Source of the DNA: Bacteroidales bacterium
Lineage (GTDB): Bacteria > Bacteroidota > Bacteroidia > Bacteroidales > VadinHA17
Assembly: GCA_020201035.1 (NCBI GenBank)
Contig: JAIVHO010000031.1
Location: 62,001 to 126,000, forward strand
Direction: 5' to 3'
Length of the DNA: 64,000 bases
Made by a program: the position numbers and the translations under genes. The notes beneath the pieces were generated by a model, which was not told the origin of the DNA, made no database searches, and saw only the letters and a program-made list of their open reading frames with translations. This document shows, piece after piece, positions 19,372 through 28,959 of this stretch. Each line of letters begins with the position of its first letter. The first letter of the stretch is position 1.

Positions 19372-19389
19372 CAAAATTAGCTATTTTTC
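19372..19389. promoter_or_regulatory. Divergent recG / methyltransferase promoter pair
   Basis: The minus strand has TAATTTTG (19372-19379), about 30 nt before the methyltransferase-like start. The plus strand has TATTTTTC (19382-19389, one mismatch to TAnnTTTG), which would favour the recG ATG at 19418 over 19400. Confidence 0.45.
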
Positions 19390-19399
19390 GGTTTCCTAA

Positions 19400-21523
19400 A
19401 TGAAGATAATTTCCCTGATGTCAGATTACCTTAAAACAGAAATCACATACCTTGAAGGTGTAGGACCCAAAAGAGCCCTGATGCTGGAGAAAGAGATCGG
19501 AATAGCAAACTTTTACGACCTTCTTTACTATTTTCCATATAAATATGTTGATCGTACAAAATTCTATACTATTTCCGAGCTTGAAACCAGCCTGCCATAT
19601 GTGCAGGTAAAGGGTGAGATCGAAGGTTTCTATTTTGAGGGGGGCGGACGTAATAAAAGACTGGCAGCAAATTTCACAGATGAAACGGGTTCACTTAAAC
19701 TAATCTGGTTCAAAGGCATAAAATGGATAACCAACCGTTATAAACCAGGAATTAAGTATATACTTTTCGGCAAACCGGCACTCTTCAACGGCCTGATTAA
19801 TATAATTCACCCTGAACTGGAAGAGGAAGGGGGCAGTGAACGGAAAATTACGGCCGGACTCCAGGCTCACTACAGCACAACAGAAAAGCTTAAAGACAGC
19901 TTTATTACATCCCGCACCATTGGCAAGATGGTGAGTAACGTGTTTACAAGGCTCCCAGGCACCATACAGGAGACACTTCCCAGCTGGATGATCAGTAAAT
20001 ATAACCTTAAGGAACTGCACGATGCGCTGCTCACCATTCACTTCCCTGATAGCAACAGGGAACTGGAGAGAGCCATTTACCGGCTTAAATTCGAGGAACT
20101 GTTTATTATTCAACTCTCGCTCCTGAGATATAAGGCAACCCGGAATCTCTACCTTAAGGGTCACATCTTTTCAGTGGTTGGTGATAAGTTCAATACCTTT
20201 TACAGAAAATGCCTGCCCTTTGAGCTTACGGAAGCACAAAAGAGGGTTATAAGGGAGATTCGCCGCGATTTGGGATCGGGACGACAGATGAACAGGCTGC
20301 TGCAGGGCGATGTTGGCAGCGGTAAAACGATGGTTGCACTGATGAGTATGCTGCTGGCAGCTGATAATGGCTTTCAGTCATGCCTGATGGCCCCGACAGA
20401 AATTCTCGCCAGCCAGCATTATGCAACCATCAGGGAATTCACCGAAGAGACGGGAACAGTAGTAAGACTGCTTACCGGCTCTACCAAAAAAAAGGAGAGA
20501 AATGAGATAGCAACACTGCTGGCTGACGGTACAATTGAAATATTGATAGGAACTCATGCTCTTATCGAGGAGACAGTAATATTCAAAAGACTCGGCCTGG
20601 CAGTTATTGATGAACAGCACCGCTTTGGGGTTGCACAAAGGGCAACACTCTGGAATAAGGAGAATTCCCCTCCCCATGTGCTTGTTATGACAGCAACACC
20701 GATTCCCCGTACTCTGGCTATGACTCTCTATGGTGATCTGGATGTCTCTGTTATAGATGAATTACCTCCGGGAAGAAAAAGTATTAAAACACTCCACTTT
20801 ACTGATTCTGAAAGATTGCGCGTATTCGGGTTTATGAAGAAACAGATTGGAGCAGGCCGGCAGGTCTATATCGTTTACCCCCTGATAAGGGAGTCTGAGA
20901 AGATGGACTATAAAAATCTTGAAGAGGGAGTTGAGGCAATAACCCGGGCTTTTCCTCCCCCTCTTTACAGCATAAGTGTGGTACACGGCCAGATGAGCTC
21001 CGCTGAAAAGGAGTCCTCAATGAGACTTTTCAAAAAGGGGATTGCAAAGATTCTGATTGCAACCACTGTTATTGAAGTTGGTGTGGATATCAGGAATGCA
21101 ACAGTAATGATGATCGAGAGTGCCGAACGTTTTGGGCTCTCACAACTGCACCAGCTGAGAGGCAGGGTCGGAAGAGGAGCTGACCAGTCATACTGCATTC
21201 TTATGAGTGCCGATAAACTGTCAAATGAAGCACGGAAAAGGATTGATATTATGGTTGCAACAGGCGACGGATTTGAAATTGCGGAAGCAGACCTTCAACT
21301 CAGAGGGCCTGGTGACCTTGAAGGTACCCAGCAAAGTGGTACAGGTTTCGATCTCAGAATAGCAAATCTCGGTCGCGACGGACAACTGCTTGAATATGTA
21401 AGGAGAGTTGCTGAAGAGATTACTGACAGGGATCCTGACCTGCAAAAACCTGAAAACAGTATCTTACGAAAACTTCTTGCAAAGGACAAGATAAGTGAGG
21501 TTGACTGGGGAAGGATAAGCTGA
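19400..21523 (+). CDS. recG: ATP-dependent DNA helicase RecG
   Basis: RecG remodels stalled forks and branches Holliday junctions. The protein has the N-terminal wedge/OB domain (EITYLEGVGPKRALMLEKEIG, then VQVKGEIEGFYFEG), Walker A (LLQGDVGSGKTMVAL), DEQH box (VIDEQHRFGV), the SAT-type motif (MTATPIPRTLAMT), motif VI (QLRGRVGRG) and the C-terminal TRG wedge. The longest start gives 707 residues. An internal ATG at 19418 (MSDYLKTEITYLEG) is equally good and fits the nearby promoter better. Length is normal. Confidence 0.96.
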   Translation: MKIISLMSDYLKTEITYLEGVGPKRALMLEKEIGIANFYDLLYYFPYKYVDRTKFYTISELETSLPYVQVKGEIEGFYFEGGGRNKRLAANFTDETGSLKLIWFKGIKWITNRYKPGIKYILFGKPALFNGLINIIHPELEEEGGSERKITAGLQAHYSTTEKLKDSFITSRTIGKMVSNVFTRLPGTIQETLPSWMISKYNLKELHDALLTIHFPDSNRELERAIYRLKFEELFIIQLSLLRYKATRNLYLKGHIFSVVGDKFNTFYRKCLPFELTEAQKRVIREIRRDLGSGRQMNRLLQGDVGSGKTMVALMSMLLAADNGFQSCLMAPTEILASQHYATIREFTEETGTVVRLLTGSTKKKERNEIATLLADGTIEILIGTHALIEETVIFKRLGLAVIDEQHRFGVAQRATLWNKENSPPHVLVMTATPIPRTLAMTLYGDLDVSVIDELPPGRKSIKTLHFTDSERLRVFGFMKKQIGAGRQVYIVYPLIRESEKMDYKNLEEGVEAITRAFPPPLYSISVVHGQMSSAEKESSMRLFKKGIAKILIATTVIEVGVDIRNATVMMIESAERFGLSQLHQLRGRVGRGADQSYCILMSADKLSNEARKRIDIMVATGDGFEIAEADLQLRGPGDLEGTQQSGTGFDLRIANLGRDGQLLEYVRRVAEEITDRDPDLQKPENSILRKLLAKDKISEVDWGRIS

Positions 21524-21532
21524 CTTTTTTCT

Positions 21533-21557
21533 TCCGGGAAACATACTGTTTCCCGGA
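21533..21557 (+). terminator. Stable hairpin after recG
   Basis: TCCGGGAAAC and GTTTCCCGGA form a perfect 10-bp stem with loop ATACT, ten bases after the recG stop. There is no clean T run after it, so it may be a 3'-end stabiliser rather than an intrinsic terminator. Confidence 0.5.
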
Positions 21558-21573
21558 TGCCTCTTAACCCAAT

Positions 21574-21657
21574 AAATGGTATTATCCCCCAGGGCAAGCC
21601 CCGGGGAATTTAACCACACCCTCTCGTCCGCCGAAGCGGAACGCGAAGGTGGATTAA
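21574..21657. repeat. REP-like palindromic repeat, copy 1 (short form)
   Basis: This shares about 80 bases with 29435-29547: TAAATGGTATTAT, one GGGGCAAGCCCC-type hairpin and GGGGAATTTAACCACACCCTCTCG... through to GCGAAGGTGGA. The right half folds into a stem of about 14 bp (CACCCTCTCGTCCGC / GCGGAACGCGAAGGTG, two mismatches and one bulge) with loop CGAA. This copy carries only one of the two left hairpins. It is intergenic, between recG and rseC. Confidence 0.9.
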
Positions 21658-21754
21658 AGAGGAAGACAGGGCAAAGCTTATTTATAATCATACTAAATTA
21701 TTTTCACTCTGTCCGAAATATGACTTTCAACATATTTTATTCCCGGGGTAATTA

Positions 21755-21762
21755 TAATTTTG
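21755..21762 (+). promoter_or_regulatory. Probable promoter of the rseC-rnf operon
   Basis: TAATTTTG matches TAnnTTTG and would start transcription near 21769, about 30 nt before rseC. The -33 region is AT-rich without a clear TTTG. Confidence 0.5.
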
Positions 21763-21800
21763 CGCATCTGTGAAATGCCCGTAACGGGAAAGCACCGGGT

Positions 21801-22217
21801 ATGAATAAAAGCAATAATAATATAGAACATTCCGGCATTGTGACATCCATTTCCGGAGATCAGGCAACTGTCAGGTTTATTACATCTTCAGCTTGTGCAG
21901 GTTGTCAGGCCTCAGGAGTTTGTGATGCTTCCGGAACAAATGAAAAGATTGTCACAGCCACTTCGCATGAAGAGATCCATCCTGGCGACCAGGTCAGTAT
22001 AATTATGAAGGAGTCTCTGGGATTCAGGGCACTATTTCTTGGTTACCTTTTACCTTTCCTGCTTGTTCTTACCATTCTTATTGTACTGACACTGCTCTCA
22101 TTCTCCGAGGTGATTGCAGGAGTTGCATCATTGCTTTTGCTGCCTGCCTACTACTATCTGCTATACCTGCGAAAAGAGAAGATTGGCAGTAGATTTTCCT
22201 TTATCATAAAAAAATAA
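21801..22217 (+). CDS. rseC: SoxR-reducing system protein RseC family
   Basis: The 138-residue membrane protein has an N-terminal cysteine cluster (SSACAGCQASGVCDASG), a short beta region, then two adjacent transmembrane helices (ALFLGYLLPFLLVLTILIVL and the following segment). RseC proteins accompany Rnf complexes; in E. coli Rsx-RseC keeps SoxR reduced. Here it is the first gene of the rnf operon, 4 nt before rnfB, a typical Bacteroidota arrangement, and may serve in assembly or electron delivery of the Rnf complex. Confidence 0.9.
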   Translation: MNKSNNNIEHSGIVTSISGDQATVRFITSSACAGCQASGVCDASGTNEKIVTATSHEEIHPGDQVSIIMKESLGFRALFLGYLLPFLLVLTILIVLTLLSFSEVIAGVASLLLLPAYYYLLYLRKEKIGSRFSFIIKK

Positions 22218-22221
22218 TCAG

Positions 22222-23082
22222 ATGAGTTCAACAGTACTGATAACAATCATATCACTTAGCACACTGGGATTGCTGGCAGCAATAGTTCTCTTTTTTGTTG
22301 CCCGTAAGTTTAAAGTTTATGAAGATCCCCGTATTGATCAGGTAGAGGAAGCCCTTCCCGGAGCAAATTGCGGTGGGTGCGGCTTTGCCGGATGTCGTAA
22401 TTTTGCAGAGGCACTGGTTAAGGCTGAATCTTTTGAAGGCCTCAATTGTCCGGTTGGCGGCAGTGATACAATGAAAAGTGCAGCGGAGATACTGGGACGT
22501 GTTGCACCGGAGGTAGAGCCCAGGGTAGCCGTGGTAAGATGTAATGGCACACCCGAACACAGTCCGCGCACAAACAGTTACGACGGTGCTCCCAACTGTA
22601 CAATTGCACATTCAGTGTACGGTGGAGAAACCGGCTGTTCATATGGATGTCTCGGGCTTGGAGAGTGTGTTGATGCCTGTGATTTTGATGCTATGTATAT
22701 GGATTCGGTAACAGAGCTCCCTGTTATTATTGATGATAACTGTGTTGCCTGCGGAGCATGTGTAAGGGCATGCCCGAGAGATATTATTGAACTTAGAAAG
22801 AAATCGAAAAAAGAGAGGAAAATATATGTCTGCTGCGTAAATGAAGACAAAGGCGGACCGGCAAGGAAAGCATGCAAAGTTGCATGTATCGGTTGTGGAA
22901 AATGTCAGCAGGTATGTGAATTTGACGCTATAACCATTGCTAATAATCTTGCCTTTATCGATTCCGACAAGTGTAAGTTCTGCAGAAAATGTGAACCTGT
23001 ATGTCCAACCGGAGCAATCCTTGAATTAAATTTCCCCCCCAGGAAGCCCAAAGAGGAGAAAGAGGCAAAAGTTGAAGCATAA
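22222..23082 (+). CDS. rnfB: Electron transport complex subunit RnfB (iron-sulfur)
   Basis: RnfB is the iron-sulfur subunit that accepts electrons from ferredoxin. An N-terminal membrane anchor (ISLSTLGLLAAIVLFFVA) is followed by the Fe-S domain EALPGANCGGCGFAGCRNFAEAL...NCPVGG, then ferredoxin-like cysteine clusters: GCLGLGECVDACDFDA, CVACGACVRACP, CIGCGKCQQVC and CKFCRKCEPVCP. At 286 residues and with this many clusters it is of the long anaerobe type. It is followed by rnfC after 33 nt. Confidence 0.97.
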   Translation: MSSTVLITIISLSTLGLLAAIVLFFVARKFKVYEDPRIDQVEEALPGANCGGCGFAGCRNFAEALVKAESFEGLNCPVGGSDTMKSAAEILGRVAPEVEPRVAVVRCNGTPEHSPRTNSYDGAPNCTIAHSVYGGETGCSYGCLGLGECVDACDFDAMYMDSVTELPVIIDDNCVACGACVRACPRDIIELRKKSKKERKIYVCCVNEDKGGPARKACKVACIGCGKCQQVCEFDAITIANNLAFIDSDKCKFCRKCEPVCPTGAILELNFPPRKPKEEKEAKVEA

Positions 23083-23115
23083 AATAAAACGAAGTTTAAT
23101 TAAAAGATATATATC

Positions 23116-24450
23116 GTGTTGAAGACATTCCCAAAAGGAGGTGTTCATCCACCTGAAAACAAGCTATCATCAGTATCTCCTGTCGAGGTACTTCCCACGC
23201 CGCAGCAGGTCGTTATTCCCGTTTCGCAGCATATCGGAGCACCTGCATCACCTGTTGTAAAAAAAGGTGATATGGTAAAGGCAGGAGAAGTAATAGCCAC
23301 AGGTCAGGGATTTGTGTCAGCCAATATCCACTCATCTGTTTCAGGCAAGGTGCTCAAGATTGACAAAATGCCCGATTCAACCGGGTACAAACAGTTATCG
23401 GTAATTATTGATGTTGAGGGAGATGAGTGGGACCCCGCAATTGACCGCTCAGAGACGGTTGTGCGCGAAATATCCCTTTCTGCTGAAGAGATAGTTAAAA
23501 GATGTAATGCCATGGGTATAGTGGGAATGGGCGGAGCTACCTTTCCCAGCCATGTTAAGCTGTCTGTTCCTCCGGGCAAGAAATGTGATATCCTGATAAT
23601 CAATGGAGTGGAATGTGAACCATACCTCACATCTGATCACAGGATTATGATTGAACGAGGAGAGGAACTGCTCACCGGGGTCACCATAATTATGAAGGCC
23701 CTGGGAGTTGAGCGGGCAATTATTGGTATTGAGAATAATAAACCGGATGCAATAGAAAACCTTACATCCCTTGCAGCCGCTTTCAGTGGAATTTCTGTTC
23801 AGCCGCTCAGTGTCAAATATCCTCAGGGAGGTGAAAAACAGCTGATCAGGGCACTCATTAAAAGGGAGGTTCCATCAGGAAAACTGCCGATAGAGGTGGG
23901 AACCGTGGTCCATAATGTTGGAACAGCAGTAGCAGTATATGAAGCAGTCCAGAAAAATAAACCCCTGATTGAAAGGGTGGTAACTGTTACCGGCAAGGAT
24001 CTTGCCCGTCCGTGCAACCTGCTTGTAAGAATTGGAACACCCGTTGCTGATCTTATAAATTTTGCCGGCGGAATCCCGGAATCAACAGCCAAGATAGTTA
24101 ACGGGGGGCCGATGATGGGAAAAGCTATCAGTACACCTGAAGTGCCGGTAACCAAGGGGACATCAGGAATTATCCTCTTTACGGAGGAAGAGGCAGTCCG
24201 CAATCCTTCCGGTCCATGCATAAGATGCGGCAAATGTATCACAGCCTGCGCCATGGGTCTTGAACCATTCCTCCTGATGACACTGGCCTCCAGAGCTTTG
24301 ACTGAAAGAATGGAAAAAGAAAGAATTATGGATTGTATGGAATGTGGTTCATGCAGCTATATCTGTCCGGCTTCCAGACCGCTTCTGGATTATATCAGGC
24401 TTGGTAAACAGCTTACCGGGAAGGTAATACGTGAACGAAGCCATAAATAA
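23116..24450 (+). CDS. rnfC: Electron transport complex subunit RnfC
   Basis: RnfC carries the NADH and FMN site of the Rnf complex. The 444-residue protein starts with GTG (MLKTFPKGGVHPPENKL), a barrel-sandwich region, then the NuoF-like core (GMGGATFPSHVKLS, INGVECEPYLTSDH), a SLBB-type segment and two 4Fe-4S motifs (CIRCGKCITACAMG, CMECGSCSYICPAS). GGVHPPENK at the N-terminus is the family signature and fixes the start; no ATG is available upstream. Confidence 0.97.
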   Translation: MLKTFPKGGVHPPENKLSSVSPVEVLPTPQQVVIPVSQHIGAPASPVVKKGDMVKAGEVIATGQGFVSANIHSSVSGKVLKIDKMPDSTGYKQLSVIIDVEGDEWDPAIDRSETVVREISLSAEEIVKRCNAMGIVGMGGATFPSHVKLSVPPGKKCDILIINGVECEPYLTSDHRIMIERGEELLTGVTIIMKALGVERAIIGIENNKPDAIENLTSLAAAFSGISVQPLSVKYPQGGEKQLIRALIKREVPSGKLPIEVGTVVHNVGTAVAVYEAVQKNKPLIERVVTVTGKDLARPCNLLVRIGTPVADLINFAGGIPESTAKIVNGGPMMGKAISTPEVPVTKGTSGIILFTEEEAVRNPSGPCIRCGKCITACAMGLEPFLLMTLASRALTERMEKERIMDCMECGSCSYICPASRPLLDYIRLGKQLTGKVIRERSHK

Positions 24451-24507
24451 TAACCGGTAATAAACCAACAGTGAGCTGCACTGAAAATTAAAGAAAACTG
24501 ACTGACA

Positions 24508-25518
24508 ATGAATAAACTTCTCAAAATATCCCCATCCCCTCATGTAACCGGAAAGGAGACCACGGGAAAACTGATGTTCGGGGTGGTGATAGCCCTTCTC
24601 CCTGCCCTCGCCGCCACAATATGGTTTTTCGGATGGGCGGCACTTCTTGTAACAGCGGTTTCTGTAGTATCCTGCGTTATTTTTGAATTTCTTATTACAA
24701 AGTATATCCTGAAGAAAACGCCCACCATAAACGATGGCTCTGCCGTTGTTACCGGACTGCTGCTCGCCTTTTGTCTCCCTGTCAACCTGCCGGTATGGAT
24801 TATCATTATAGGGGCACTGGTAGCAATTGGCGTTGCAAAAATGACCTTCGGAGGTCTTGGAAATAATCCCTTCAATCCCGCACTGGTAGGAAGGGTATTC
24901 CTGTTCCTCTCTTTTCCTGTACAGATGACCACATGGCCTGTACCGAGAGGGTTTGCCACTGGATATGCAGATGCAGAGACAGGAGCAACTGCCCTCAGCA
25001 TCCTTAATGAAAACTATGACAAGGGGAATATTGACAGCCTGTTAAACACTCCTGGTTCTGAACTTCCGGGTTACTCCCAGCTGTTCTGGGGGGAGATGGG
25101 CGGATCCCTTGGTGAAATTGCCGCATTTGCTCTTATTCTGGGATTGATATATATGCTCGCAAAAAAGATTATTACATGGCATATACCTGTTTCGATACTG
25201 GGCACTGTAGCAGTCTTTACCGCTCTTCTGTGGCTGGCCAATCCTTCATCAAACATTGATCCCCTCTATCACCTGATGAGCGGAGGATTGCTGCTGGGTG
25301 CAATATTTATGGCAACAGATTATGTTACCTCACCTATGTCAGGGAGGGGGATGATAGTATACGGAATAGGAATAGGTGTAATAACAGTGCTTATAAGACG
25401 CTTCGGAGCATATCCTGAAGGAGTACAGTTTGCTATCCTGATAATGAATGCTTTTACACCACTGATAAATACATATTTAAAGCCCGTAAGGTTTGGAGAG
25501 GAGGTGAAACATGGCTAA
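24508..25518 (+). CDS. rnfD: Electron transport complex subunit RnfD
   Basis: This 336-residue integral membrane subunit has about nine hydrophobic helices. The covalent FMN attachment motif is in AETGATALS (Thr in the TGAT core), inside the loop after the third conserved helix. PSPHVTGKETTGKLMFGVVIALLPAL is the usual N-terminus. RnfD together with RnfG passes electrons through the membrane. The 3' end overlaps rnfG by 8 nt. Confidence 0.96.
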   Translation: MNKLLKISPSPHVTGKETTGKLMFGVVIALLPALAATIWFFGWAALLVTAVSVVSCVIFEFLITKYILKKTPTINDGSAVVTGLLLAFCLPVNLPVWIIIIGALVAIGVAKMTFGGLGNNPFNPALVGRVFLFLSFPVQMTTWPVPRGFATGYADAETGATALSILNENYDKGNIDSLLNTPGSELPGYSQLFWGEMGGSLGEIAAFALILGLIYMLAKKIITWHIPVSILGTVAVFTALLWLANPSSNIDPLYHLMSGGLLLGAIFMATDYVTSPMSGRGMIVYGIGIGVITVLIRRFGAYPEGVQFAILIMNAFTPLINTYLKPVRFGEEVKHG

Positions 25519-26089
25519 AAAGGAATCCACACTAATCAATATGGTAATAGCACTCCTTACCATAACACTTATTGCATCTGCTTCACTGGGAGCAGTATAC
25601 GAGGTAACAAAGGGCCCCATAGCCGCAGCAATGCTGGCTAAAAAAAATGAAGCTATCCTTTTTGTAATACCTGAATTCAATAACAGTCCCACCGAAGATG
25701 CATACAGCATAGGAACTGACGGTGACTCAATATTCTTCTATCCCGGATATAATAATGGTGAGCTGGTAGGTACAGCCGTTGAATCATTTACAAATATGGG
25801 ATTCTCTGGAAAAATAAAGGTAATGGTTGGCTTCCTTCCTGACGGCTCAATAAATAACTACAGGATACTGGAGCATGCTGAAACACCAGGTCTGGGAACC
25901 AAGATGGAACCGTGGTTCAGGGATGAAACAGGCAGAAGGTCTGTTCTGGGGCTTAACCCGGGTGTAAATAATATCACCGTAAGCAAGGATGGCGGTGAGG
26001 TTGACGCTATAACTGCCGCAACTATAAGCTCCAGAGCTTTCCTGGATGCAATACAGCGGGCATATGATAACATGAGAAAAGGAGAGTAA
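25511..26089 (+). CDS. rnfG: Electron transport complex subunit RnfG
   Basis: The 192-residue protein has one N-terminal transmembrane helix ([21 protein letters not shown]) and an FMN-binding domain outside the cytoplasm. The flavin Thr is expected in [10 protein letters not shown], where the usual TGAT core reads [16 protein letters not shown] is the conserved FMN-domain motif. It overlaps rnfD by 8 nt and is followed by rnfE after 1 nt. Confidence 0.95.
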   Translation: MAKKESTLINMVIALLTITLIASASLGAVYEVTKGPIAAAMLAKKNEAILFVIPEFNNSPTEDAYSIGTDGDSIFFYPGYNNGELVGTAVESFTNMGFSGKIKVMVGFLPDGSINNYRILEHAETPGLGTKMEPWFRDETGRRSVLGLNPGVNNITVSKDGGEVDAITAATISSRAFLDAIQRAYDNMRKGE

Positions 26090-26090
26090 T

Positions 26091-26678
26091 ATGAACCAGA
26101 TAAAAAATTTCACAAAGGGATTTATTAAGGAGAACCCGGTATTTGCACTTTTTCTGGGTCTCTGCCCTACCCTTGGGGTAACCACATCGGCAATTAATGG
26201 TATTGCGATGGGCCTCGCGACAACTTTCGTTCTGCTAATGTCAAATATTGTTGTCTCTTTAATCAAGAATTTTATACCTGACAAAGTCAGAATACCCTCT
26301 TTTATTGTAATTATTGCTTCGTTTGTTACAATCGTGCAACTTACAATGCAGGCCTATGTGCCCTCACTTTTTGATGCACTCGGCCTCTTTATACCCCTTA
26401 TTGTTGTAAACTGTGTTGTGCTTGGAAGAGCCGAAGCCTTTGCATCAAAGAATTCACTCTGGTCATCGGCTGTTGACGGAACGGGCATGGGCCTGGGGTT
26501 TACCTTTGCACTGGGACTCCTTGGAGCAGTGAGAGAGATTCTGGGATCGGGCTCAATCTTCAACTACAAATTTATTGAGGGTGACGGAATGCTGATTTTT
26601 ATCCTATCACCCGGAGCTTTCCTTGCTCTTGGATATCTGATTGTTATTGTAAATAAACTGGGTAAAAAAGGATCCTGA
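26091..26678 (+). CDS. rnfE: Electron transport complex subunit RnfE
   Basis: The 195-residue membrane subunit has about six helices. The conserved segments [17 protein letters not shown] and [21 protein letters not shown] mark the RnfA/RnfE/NqrD/NqrE family; the C-rich first loop and inverted topology pair it with RnfA, together forming the ion path and a membrane 2Fe-2S site. It sits directly between rnfG and rnfA. Confidence 0.95.
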   Translation: MNQIKNFTKGFIKENPVFALFLGLCPTLGVTTSAINGIAMGLATTFVLLMSNIVVSLIKNFIPDKVRIPSFIVIIASFVTIVQLTMQAYVPSLFDALGLFIPLIVVNCVVLGRAEAFASKNSLWSSAVDGTGMGLGFTFALGLLGAVREILGSGSIFNYKFIEGDGMLIFILSPGAFLALGYLIVIVNKLGKKGS

Positions 26679-26680
26679 TC

Positions 26681-27253
26681 ATGGAATATATAATTATAAT
26701 TATCGCGGCGATATTTGTAAACAACATTGTACTCAGCAAGTTCCTTGGAATATGCCCCTTTATTGGTGTTTCCGGAAAGGTGGAAACATCTCTGGGGATG
26801 GCCGGGGCTGTTATGTTTGTTATGACTATTGCAACACTTGTCACCTATCTTATTCAAACCTACGTTCTTGATGCCCTGGGAATAGGCTTTATGCAAACCA
26901 TTACATTCATTCTGGTTATAGCATCCCTGGTGCAACTGGTTGAAATAATACTGAAAAAGGTGAGTCCCTCCCTCTACGCTGCCCTCGGTATATTTCTGCC
27001 ACTTATAACAACCAACTGTGCAGTGCTTGGTGTTGCTATACTGGCTGTTCAGCAGGATATGAACCTTATGCAGAGTGTGGTATTTGCCATTGCCAATTCG
27101 ATAGGCTTCGGCCTTGCCCTTGTACTGTTTGCAGGCCTGAGAGAGCACATGGATCTTGCTGATATTCCAAAGTCATTCAGGGGTGTACCAATCGCCTTTG
27201 TAGTAGCCGGACTTCTGGCAATGGCATTTATGGGGTTTGCCGGGATAGTCTGA
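26681..27253 (+). CDS. rnfA: Electron transport complex subunit RnfA
   Basis: This is the 190-residue partner of RnfE, with the matching motifs NNIVLSKFLGICPFIGVS and IFLPLITTNCAVLGVAI. It has about six transmembrane helices. It ends the rseC-rnfBCDGEA operon; the 165-nt spacer to convergent zupT shows no clear terminator. The complete complex couples reduced ferredoxin oxidation by NAD to export of Na+ or H+, so the host probably conserves energy in anaerobic metabolism. Confidence 0.95.
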   Translation: MEYIIIIIAAIFVNNIVLSKFLGICPFIGVSGKVETSLGMAGAVMFVMTIATLVTYLIQTYVLDALGIGFMQTITFILVIASLVQLVEIILKKVSPSLYAALGIFLPLITTNCAVLGVAILAVQQDMNLMQSVVFAIANSIGFGLALVLFAGLREHMDLADIPKSFRGVPIAFVVAGLLAMAFMGFAGIV

Positions 27254-27418
27254 CGGTGACAGTGAGTTCAGAGAGCTCCAGATAATTATCAGCTGTTCTG
27301 CCTGAATCATGCTGGCAACTACTGTCAAATCAACTCAGCATAACTGGTGAAATAAGGTGTAGAACTCTGCAAAAACCCGGCAATTCAGGCCATATATAGT
27401 TTATGCCCTGATGTAATC

Positions 27419-28225
27419 TTAAAGTAACAACAGGCTGATACCTATCAGTATAATACCGCTTACCAGACCATATATGGCAACATGGTGCTTCCCGTATTTG
27501 TGGGCAGCGGGAAGCAGCTCATCAAAGGAGATATAAACCATAATACCGGCAACCATTGCAAATACAAACCCAAGTATAACAGGCTGGTTGAAAAATGAAA
27601 GAATAAGATAACCGAATGCTGCTCCCAGAGGTTCTGATAATCCTGAAAGTGCTGCCCAGGTAAAAGCCTTGCGCCTCGACCCTGTGGCATAATAGACCGG
27701 CACTGAAACCGCTATACCTTCAGGAATATTGTGTATTGCAACTGCAAGGGCGATACTTACCCCTACCGTTATATCTGAGACACCTGCTATAAAGGTAGCG
27801 ATGCCTTCAGGGAAATTGTGTATTGCAAGTGCAATTGCTGTAAAGGCACCTATCCTGAGTAATCCACGCCCCCTTCCGGGACAATGAATATCCATCTGTT
27901 CAATGCTCTTCATCTCGTGCGGGTTTTCTCTGGAAGGAATTACCTTATCAATAATTGCTGTCACAAAGATACCCCCCAGAAATGCAATAAAAACAAACCA
28001 GGGAGCTGCATCGCTTCCGTAATGAGAAATGATAATTCTGCTTGACTCACCAAGCAGTTCTGTAAATGATATATATATCATTACACCTGCTGAGAATCCA
28101 AGAGAATATGCCAGAAAAGTTGTGTTTGTTCGTCGCGCAAAAAAAGCAAGTGCTCCTCCTATTGCAGTAGCAGCACCGGCAAACAACGTAAGTCCGAAAG
28201 CAATCAGTACGTTATTCCACTCCAA
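27419..28225 (-). CDS. zupT: ZIP family metal transporter (ZupT)
   Basis: This 268-residue, eight-helix permease imports Zn2+ and other divalent metals. The two metal-site helices are plain: AIALAIHNFPEGIATF and AVAIHNIPEGIAVSVP. Between helices III and IV lies a hydrophilic loop (IPSRENPHEMKSIEQMDIHCPGRG). Length and order match bacterial ZupT. It is a single-gene unit, convergent with rnfA. No Zur-type site was recognised. Confidence 0.95.
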   Translation of the reverse strand: MEWNNVLIAFGLTLFAGAATAIGGALAFFARRTNTTFLAYSLGFSAGVMIYISFTELLGESSRIIISHYGSDAAPWFVFIAFLGGIFVTAIIDKVIPSRENPHEMKSIEQMDIHCPGRGRGLLRIGAFTAIALAIHNFPEGIATFIAGVSDITVGVSIALAVAIHNIPEGIAVSVPVYYATGSRRKAFTWAALSGLSEPLGAAFGYLILSFFNQPVILGFVFAMVAGIMVYISFDELLPAAHKYGKHHVAIYGLVSGIILIGISLLLL

Positions 28226-28251
28226 AATTTTCCGGTTTTTATATTCAGTGA

Positions 28252-28259
28252 CAAAAATA
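28252..28259 (-). promoter_or_regulatory. Probable zupT promoter (-7 box)
   Basis: TATTTTTG on the minus strand matches TAnnTTTG about 27 nt upstream of the zupT ATG. The surrounding DNA is strongly AT-rich. Confidence 0.5.
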
Positions 28260-28392
28260 TAAAAATATAAAGCTATTTTTAATGATTCTTAATAAAAAGC
28301 AATTGGATTTATCCAACACCCTGATTTTGTGAACGTTTTTTTTAAAACATAATTAACATTAACTTTATTAGCCGGCTTAAAAATCTTGGTTA

Positions 28393-28953
28393 GTGTACAG
28401 AATTGCCTATTTATCAAAACTCGGACTTGATTCCGGGGCCTCACTGAATGATGTAAAACAGGCATACAGGAAACTTGCACGGCGATACCATCCTGATCTT
28501 AACACTGCACCTGATGCACCGGAAAAGTTTATTGAGGTTACTGAAGCTTACGATTTTCTGGTAAGGTACTTCAACAGTTGCAAAGTCGATGGCAATACCG
28601 GCCATACTGACATGGAAAAACACTGGAATTCAGGACAGAGAGACAGGGCCAGGGCCAGGGCCAGAAGATATGCCGGCACTCAGTATACCAGTTTCCGAAA
28701 AACAGACTATTACAGGGGTACAGTGATCGCTGAAAGGTCCCGAATCTACTATAACCTGATTATTGCACTGCTATTTATCTTTGTTTCAATCCATGGTTTT
28801 ATTGTAAGGTCAAAGACCGCTTCCGGGAGTGAAGATGCACCTTCGGTTGCAGGATTTATTTTCCTGCTGTTTATAGGGCTTCTTTTTCTGGGCGTATCAC
28901 TGCTTTACCTTTTATCAAGCTATAAAAACCATGGACACAGAACTGAAAAATAG
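28393..28953 (+). CDS. J-domain membrane protein (DnaJ-like)
   Basis: The 186-residue protein starts at GTG (MYRIAYLSKLGLDSGASLNDVKQAYRKLARRYHPDLN). The N-terminal J domain (to about 65) has the HPD motif that stimulates DnaK-type ATPases. A basic linker (RDRARARARRYAGTQY) leads to two transmembrane helices (YYNLIIALLFIFVSIHGFI and GFIFLLFIGLLFLGVSLLY). There is no G/F region, zinc domain or substrate-binding domain, so it probably recruits Hsp70 to the membrane. The thioesterase gene follows 6 nt later. Confidence 0.85.
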   Translation: MYRIAYLSKLGLDSGASLNDVKQAYRKLARRYHPDLNTAPDAPEKFIEVTEAYDFLVRYFNSCKVDGNTGHTDMEKHWNSGQRDRARARARRYAGTQYTSFRKTDYYRGTVIAERSRIYYNLIIALLFIFVSIHGFIVRSKTASGSEDAPSVAGFIFLLFIGLLFLGVSLLYLLSSYKNHGHRTEK

Positions 28954-28959
28954 AAAAAG

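Noticed and set aside
26564-27148. 194-residue minus-strand ORF opposite rnfA
   Set aside because: It is the shadow of an obvious membrane protein gene; its Asn/Tyr/His-rich composition is not protein-like.
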